Of a stretch of DNA of 10,467 bases, positions 6,526 to 10,467 are shown piece by piece. Where the stretch lies: assembly GCA_036795455.1 (NCBI GenBank), contig DAIRET010000099.1:1-10467 (forward strand), read 5' to 3'. This DNA comes from DAIRET01 sp036795455. GTDB taxonomy: Bacteria > Bacteroidota > Ignavibacteria > Ignavibacteriales > Ignavibacteriaceae. Below the pieces are notes generated by a model, which had not been told where the DNA came from, did not search any database, and saw nothing but the letters and a program-made list of their open reading frames with translations. Both the position numbers and the translations under genes were made by a program. The stretch's first letter is position 1; the number at the start of each line of letters is the position of its first letter.

Positions 6526-6747
6526 CTAAAATACCGGATATTTGTTGATGAAAAATATTAATAATTACAAAAAATAAAAAACATTATTGGCTGATGGAGA
6601 AAATATTCTTTCCATTTCGCATAACCTTTTTAGGAAAAGTTACGAAGGCATATCATATTACAGATATTTTTACCAAACTTGATTTGAAAATATAATACAA
6701 GGCTTAAAACAATAATGATAAAAATCACAAATCAATGGAAACTACTC

Positions 6748-6778
6748 TTGACATTTTAGTTTCCGTGTATTATGTTTG
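6748..6778 (+). promoter_or_regulatory. Promoter of the tetR-exporter operon
   Basis: A perfect TTGACA (6748-6753) is followed after 17 bp by TATGTTTG (6771-6778). The second element matches the Bacteroidota sigma-factor consensus TAnnTTTG exactly, and TTG lies 20 bp before it, the spacing expected for the -33/-7 pair. The predicted start of transcription, near 6783-6786, leaves a leader of about 30 nt before the ATG at 6816. Confidence 0.7.
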
Positions 6779-6791
6779 GAAACCAAATATA
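6771..6791. promoter_or_regulatory. Candidate TetR operator palindrome
   Basis: TTTGG-AAA-CCAAA (6775-6787) is flanked by TAT (6771-6773) and ATA (6789-6791), giving a 21-bp near-perfect palindrome. It overlaps the -7 element of the promoter. A TetR-family dimer bound here would block RNA polymerase. A second inverted pair, GTTTCC/GGAAAC (6759-6764 and 6778-6783), overlaps it. The assignment rests on position and symmetry only. Confidence 0.55.
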
Positions 6792-6815
6792 CGAAAATAG
6801 TTTCTATGGTGATTT

Positions 6816-7430
6816 ATGAAAGAGAATAAAGAAAAAGAGAAGATACTGACATATGCTAATCAAAGAATCCTAAAAGATGGATTCTATAAACTGACAATGG
6901 ATGAAATCGCTTCCGATTTACGCATTAGTAAAAAAACAATTTATAAGTACTACAGGTCAAAAGACGAGTTAATAAATGCTGTAGTGAATGAGCACAAAAA
7001 ATATGCAAAAACAACAATCTCGGCAATATTCGATAATGAAGCTAATTCAGTTGAAAAATTATTCAAAATGGTTCAGTTCTTCAGCCAATTTGCTCTACGG
7101 ATAGGTGAAAATCTGTTGAACGACATGAGGATACATAAACCTGAATTGTGGAAAGAGATTGATGAATTTAGAACAAATATTATAATGGCAAACATTTCAA
7201 GATTGATAGAACAGGGGAAGCAGGAAGGAGTGATTGTCAATCAGCCTGCTGAAATTTTAGTGGCAATCTATATCTCGGCAGTTCGCGGAGTTGTCAATCC
7301 CGAATTTATAATGAACAATAAGTTTTCGATTCAACAGGCATTTGAATCGGTTTTTGAGATTTTAATGAGCGGAATATTCACTCCAAAAGGGAATGAACTT
7401 TATAGAAAATCTGAAGAGGTGAAAAAATGA
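6816..7430 (+). CDS. TetR-family transcriptional repressor (CecR-like position)
   Basis: The protein is 204 residues, a normal length for the family. The N-terminal helix-turn-helix spans about residues 10-50, with the hallmark LTMDEIASDLRISKKTIYKYY followed by SKDEL. The C-terminal domain (about 60-190) is helical and would bind an inducer and dimerise. The inducer is unknown. It most likely represses its own operon through the palindrome at 6771-6791. The last codons overlap the adaptor gene by ATGA (7427-7430), so the two are translationally coupled. The order repressor-adaptor-ATPase is the same as in E. coli cecR-ybhG-ybhF. This comparison is family knowledge, and orthology is not shown here. 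The translation start has only weak purine-rich sequence upstream. Confidence 0.9.
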   Translation: MKENKEKEKILTYANQRILKDGFYKLTMDEIASDLRISKKTIYKYYRSKDELINAVVNEHKKYAKTTISAIFDNEANSVEKLFKMVQFFSQFALRIGENLLNDMRIHKPELWKEIDEFRTNIIMANISRLIEQGKQEGVIVNQPAEILVAIYISAVRGVVNPEFIMNNKFSIQQAFESVFEILMSGIFTPKGNELYRKSEEVKK

Positions 7431-8395
7431 AAATATTCTTAGTTTTATCATGTATGGCTTTTTTAATCGCCCTAACCAGCTGCAGCGGTAATGGAGATGG
7501 AAACAGTATTGAAGCATCAGGTACAATTGAAGCGACTAACATAACCGTAAGTGCAAAAACAGCGGGTGAAATAAAATATATTAAGTTCGAGGAAGGTGAA
7601 CGAATTAATGCAGGCGATACAATCTTGTTAATCGACAGGGAAAACCTTCTTATTCAACTAAAGCAAGCAGAAGCAGCCTCATTAGCAGCCGAAAATCAAT
7701 TTCAGTTATTAAAAAACGGTGCAAGAAAAGAGGACATAAAACAGACTGAAAATACTCTCAAGCAGGCGGAAATCAGTTTTCAGCAGGCGGCTGTTGACAA
7801 GGAAAGATTTGAAAATCTTTATAAATCGAAGTCAATTACAAAAAAGCAGTATGAAGATGCTGCATTACGGTACGAACTTGCGAACGCACAACTAAGCTCG
7901 GCAAAAGAGAGCTTTAATAAAATAAAATCATTTGCCCGTCCGGAAGAAATTAAACAAGCTGAAGCAAGATATATGCAGTCAAAAGCAAGCGAGGAATTAA
8001 TTAGGAAGAATCTTCGAGACAGTTATGTTACCTCGCCTATTCCCGGTTTTATAGTTAAAAAGTTTGTTGAAAAGGGTGAAATGGTTACTCCAATGTCTTC
8101 ATTATTTAAGGTATCGAATTTAAGTATGGTGGAACTAATTATATATGTTTCAGGGGAAGAACTTGGAAAAGTAAAACTCGGGCAAGCTGCTGATGTTTCC
8201 GTTGATGCTTTCAAAAACAAATCATTCAAAGGAAAAGTAATTTACATTTCGCCGGAAGCTGAGTTTACACCCAAAAATATTCAAACGAAAGATGAGAGAA
8301 CCAAACTTGTATTCGCAGTAAAAATAAAAATAGAAAATCCGCAGTTTGAATTAAAAGCAGGAATGCCGGCGGATGCGGTTATAAAAATAAACTAA
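7427..8395 (+). CDS. HlyD/YbhG-type periplasmic adaptor lipoprotein of an ABC exporter
   Basis: The protein is 322 residues, near the length of E. coli YbhG. A lipoprotein signal ends at the lipobox LTSC, with Cys19 as the lipidated residue. Residues about 29-72 form the first half of the lipoyl-like domain (SGTIEATNITVSAKTAGEI). About 75-198 form an alpha-helical coiled-coil hairpin containing two related turns (NGARKEDIKQ and FARPEEIKQ). About 199-235 form the second lipoyl half (TSPIPGFIVKKFVEKGEMV). The rest is a beta-barrel and membrane-proximal part carrying FTPKNIQTKDERTKLVF, a segment characteristic of YbhG-like adaptors. It would bridge the inner-membrane ABC pump and the TolC-type channel encoded downstream. 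It starts within the stop codon of tetR, and the ATPase gene follows 14 bp after its end. Confidence 0.9.
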   Translation: MKIFLVLSCMAFLIALTSCSGNGDGNSIEASGTIEATNITVSAKTAGEIKYIKFEEGERINAGDTILLIDRENLLIQLKQAEAASLAAENQFQLLKNGARKEDIKQTENTLKQAEISFQQAAVDKERFENLYKSKSITKKQYEDAALRYELANAQLSSAKESFNKIKSFARPEEIKQAEARYMQSKASEELIRKNLRDSYVTSPIPGFIVKKFVEKGEMVTPMSSLFKVSNLSMVELIIYVSGEELGKVKLGQAADVSVDAFKNKSFKGKVIYISPEAEFTPKNIQTKDERTKLVFAVKIKIENPQFELKAGMPADAVIKIN

Positions 8396-8409
8396 TCGGT
8401 TGAATCGTA

Positions 8410-9318
8410 ATGATAATTAGAATCGAGAATCTTGTAAAATATTACGATAAGCTAAAAGCAGTGGATAATGTAAGCTTTAGCGTGGAAAGGGGAGAGATGT
8501 TCGGGCTTGTAGGTCCGGATGGTGCAGGTAAAACTACGATAATCAGAATATTGTGCGGATTAATAAATGCAACAGAAGGCTCTCTGTTTATGCTTGGCAA
8601 AAACATTAAATCGGAAATGCCTGAGCTTCGAAATTCTATCGGTTACCTTTCACAAAAGTTTAGCTTGTACGGGGACTTAAGTGTTGATGAGAATATTGAA
8701 TTCTTTGCAGATATACACGGAGTGAAGAACTACAAAGAAAGAAGGGATGAACTGCTTGAGTTTACGCGGTTGAAACCATTCCGTAAAAGGCTGGCAGATA
8801 GACTTTCCGGTGGAATGAAACAAAAACTTGCCCTTGGATGCAGTCTTATTCACAAGCCGAAAATAATTTTTCTGGATGAACCTACTACCGGTGTTGACCC
8901 GGTTTCAAGAAGAGATTTCTGGAAAATTCTTTCCGAACTTCAGAATGAAGGAGTAACTGTTTTTTTAACAACTCCCTATATGGATGAGGCTGAACGCTGC
9001 AATAGGGTGGCTTTAATGAATAAAGGAAAAATAATCAGTCTTGATACACCGAAGAATATTAAGACTGCAATTAATAAGTCCGTAATTGAGATTATCTGTT
9101 CGCCGGTAAGAGAAGCATATAAACTGATTAGTGAAAAGTTGAAAATCGAAGTTCAGATTTATGGTGATAGGCTGAATATAGTTACAGAAAATGCCGGGAT
9201 TGATCTTCCTGCAATTGAAAATGTACTTGAAAGCAGTTCGCTCAAAGTAATAGATAAGCGAATAATTCCGCCTTCACTCGAAAATGTTTTTATTTATCTT
9301 GTAAAGAATAACTATTGA
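8410..9318 (+). CDS. ABC transporter ATP-binding protein (YbhF/drug-exporter type)
   Basis: The protein is 302 residues with one nucleotide-binding domain and a C-terminal extension. Walker A is GPDGAGKT (35-42), the Q-loop Gln is Gln82, the signature is LSGGM (132-136), and Walker B is KIIFLDE (151-157) with catalytic Glu157, followed by PTTGVDP. The switch position, usually His, is Pro189 (TTPYMDEAERC). The ending PPSLENVFIYL is typical of ABC-2 drug and polysaccharide exporter ATPases. It would power export through an inner-membrane permease not seen in the window. E. coli YbhF has two such domains in one chain, whereas this protein has one. There is no clear Shine-Dalgarno site, and the 14-bp gap to the adaptor gene suggests translation coupled to the operon. 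Confidence 0.92.
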   Translation: MIIRIENLVKYYDKLKAVDNVSFSVERGEMFGLVGPDGAGKTTIIRILCGLINATEGSLFMLGKNIKSEMPELRNSIGYLSQKFSLYGDLSVDENIEFFADIHGVKNYKERRDELLEFTRLKPFRKRLADRLSGGMKQKLALGCSLIHKPKIIFLDEPTTGVDPVSRRDFWKILSELQNEGVTVFLTTPYMDEAERCNRVALMNKGKIISLDTPKNIKTAINKSVIEIICSPVREAYKLISEKLKIEVQIYGDRLNIVTENAGIDLPAIENVLESSSLKVIDKRIIPPSLENVFIYLVKNNY

Positions 9319-9320
9319 GG
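9317..9320 (+). promoter_or_regulatory. Ribosome binding site of the TolC-family gene
   Basis: GAGG overlaps the TGA stop codon of the ATPase gene and lies 9 nt before the ATG at 9330. It supports that start and tight coupling of the two genes. Confidence 0.6.
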
Positions 9321-9329
9321 AATTAAAAA

Positions 9330-10467
9330 ATGAAAAATGTAATCATGTTATTTATAATGCTTACAGCATTATTAAATGCCCAGAACAAATTGACGTTGAA
9401 AGATGCTCTTCAGCTTGGATTGAGCAATAGTAAATCATTAAAAATATCAAAAGCTAAAGTTGATTATAACAATGCAAAGATTGATGAAATAAAATCTCAA
9501 TTCTACCCTCAGTTAAAATTTTCCGCTGTTTACAGCAGGTTGAGCGATATTCCTCCTTTTGAAATAGTAACACCTTTTTTACCGACTCCGATAAAAATTC
9601 AGGAACCGGTTCTGGATACATATACTTTGAAGCTGACACTTCAACAACCGCTGTTTACGGGCTTTAAGTTGACATCAGTTAAAAATATGAACAGTTTAAT
9701 AAAAGCATCGGTGGACGCGGAATATTCAAAGGAAATTAATGAAGAAGCTATGAATATTTATACTGCTTTCTGGAATTTTTATAAAACCAAGCAAATAAAA
9801 AAACTTATTGATGAAAATCTTATAGCTGTAGAGGCTCATTTATCGGACACGAAAAATTTTCTCGAAAACGAGCTTGTAACTTTAAACGATGTTTTAAAAC
9901 TTGAGGTGCAATATTCAAACATCAAGTTGAAGCAAATTGAAGTTGCAAACGGGGTGGAGGTATCAAGAGCAGTATTAAATCGAACTATCGGGCTGCCGGT
10001 TGAAAGCAAAACCGACATTTCGGTCGAAGAGATTTCACCGCAACTAAATGAAATGAATTACGATGAATTGTTAAACGAAGCACTCCGTAACAGACGTGAT
10101 ATTGAAGCATTAAAACTAAAAACAAGTGCTGGAAGAGAAGCAATTAATGCAGCGAATTCTTCATGGTATCCATCGGTGTACCTTTTTTCAAACTTTTACT
10201 ATAACAGACCGAATCAAAGGATAATGCCGAGTAAAGATAGATTCGATGAAAGCTGGGATGCCGGGGTTTCTATTTCGTGGGATTTATGGAATTGGGGATA
10301 TAATTCATCTCAAGCAGAACAAGCAAAACAACTTTTAATTCAAACGGAAACAGCATTGAATAGTGTTAAAGAAGCAGTTCATGTAGAAGTTTATTCTAAT
10401 TATCTGAACGTAGCTGCAGCTTATGAAAAAATAGAGACGATTAAAAAAGCTGTTGAATCAGCAAAAG
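9330..10467 (+). CDS. TolC-family outer-membrane efflux protein, 3' end outside window
   Basis: The frame is open from the ATG at 9330 to the window edge, 379 complete residues without a stop. A signal peptide ends near LLNA/QNK (residue 17). The next part, LTLKDALQLGLSNSKSLKI, is the usual opening of the outer-membrane efflux (OEP) family. It is followed by a beta strand pair (QFYPQLKFSAVYSRL and YTLKLTLQQPLF) and long helices. A second repeat begins near ALRNRRDIEALKLK, with its strands at SSWYPSVYLFSNFYY and GVSISWDLWNWG. The two-fold helix-strand-helix plan is that of TolC. Typical members are 420-480 residues, so perhaps 50-100 residues are missing. It would form the outer channel for the adaptor and ATPase encoded just upstream. 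The gene starts 11 bp after the ATPase stop codon. Confidence 0.92.
   Translation, partial: MKNVIMLFIMLTALLNAQNKLTLKDALQLGLSNSKSLKISKAKVDYNNAKIDEIKSQFYPQLKFSAVYSRLSDIPPFEIVTPFLPTPIKIQEPVLDTYTLKLTLQQPLFTGFKLTSVKNMNSLIKASVDAEYSKEINEEAMNIYTAFWNFYKTKQIKKLIDENLIAVEAHLSDTKNFLENELVTLNDVLKLEVQYSNIKLKQIEVANGVEVSRAVLNRTIGLPVESKTDISVEEISPQLNEMNYDELLNEALRNRRDIEALKLKTSAGREAINAANSSWYPSVYLFSNFYYNRPNQRIMPSKDRFDESWDAGVSISWDLWNWGYNSSQAEQAKQLLIQTETALNSVKEAVHVEVYSNYLNVAAAYEKIETIKKAVESAK

Larger units (their letters stand above)
6526..6815. other. Divergent intergenic region (290 bp)
   Basis: This AT-rich spacer separates the HD-domain gene (minus) from the tetR gene (plus). The right 70 bp hold the promoter and palindrome listed separately. 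The left 220 bp contain no open frame, RNA gene or clear promoter that I can support, although the HD-gene promoter is expected there. Confidence 0.7.

Noticed and set aside
9454..10018. Short minus-strand open frames opposite the TolC-family gene
   Set aside because: The plus strand encodes a continuous TolC-family protein across this stretch, so these are chance frames.

Overview
The window looks like chromosomal DNA from a member of the Bacteroidota/Chlorobi superphylum, most probably an Ignavibacteria-type bacterium. The base composition is AT-rich. Two secreted proteins end in the NYPNPFNPxTTITFSIP type of type IX secretion (T9SS) sorting domain. The clearest promoter carries a Bacteroidota-style -7 element (TAnnTTTG). 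The taxonomic call is inferred from these protein and promoter features; no marker gene is present.

Left edge (1-297): the last 65 residues of a sensor histidine kinase end at 200. A hairpin repeat built from ATTCGTG/CACGAAT units then lies between this gene and a convergent gene.

Minus-strand block (298-6525), in transcription order: an HD-domain phosphohydrolase (6525-5908), a SixA-type histidine phosphatase (5845-5348), a secreted C45/Ntn-type hydrolase with a T9SS tail (5320-3788), a seven-helix membrane protein fused to an AraC-type DNA-binding domain (3639-2518), and a large secreted protein with propeller-like repeats and a T9SS tail (2406-298). The first three are closely spaced and could be co-transcribed. 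The two T9SS proteins are unrelated except at their ends, where 83 residues, the DNA encoding them and the 3' hairpin are duplicated (219-548 and 3710-4038, including 229 bp with no mismatch). This is the most unusual feature of the window.

Plus-strand block (6748-10467): after a 290-bp divergent intergenic region come a TetR-family repressor, a lipoprotein HlyD/YbhG-type periplasmic adaptor (ATGA overlap with tetR), an ABC ATPase and a TolC-family outer-membrane factor cut off by the window edge. The order tetR-adaptor-ATPase resembles the E. coli cecR-ybhGF genes. This is a tripartite ABC exporter operon whose inner-membrane permease must lie to the right. Its promoter overlaps a palindrome, which suggests autorepression.

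No rRNA, tRNA, CRISPR array, transposase or replication origin was seen.
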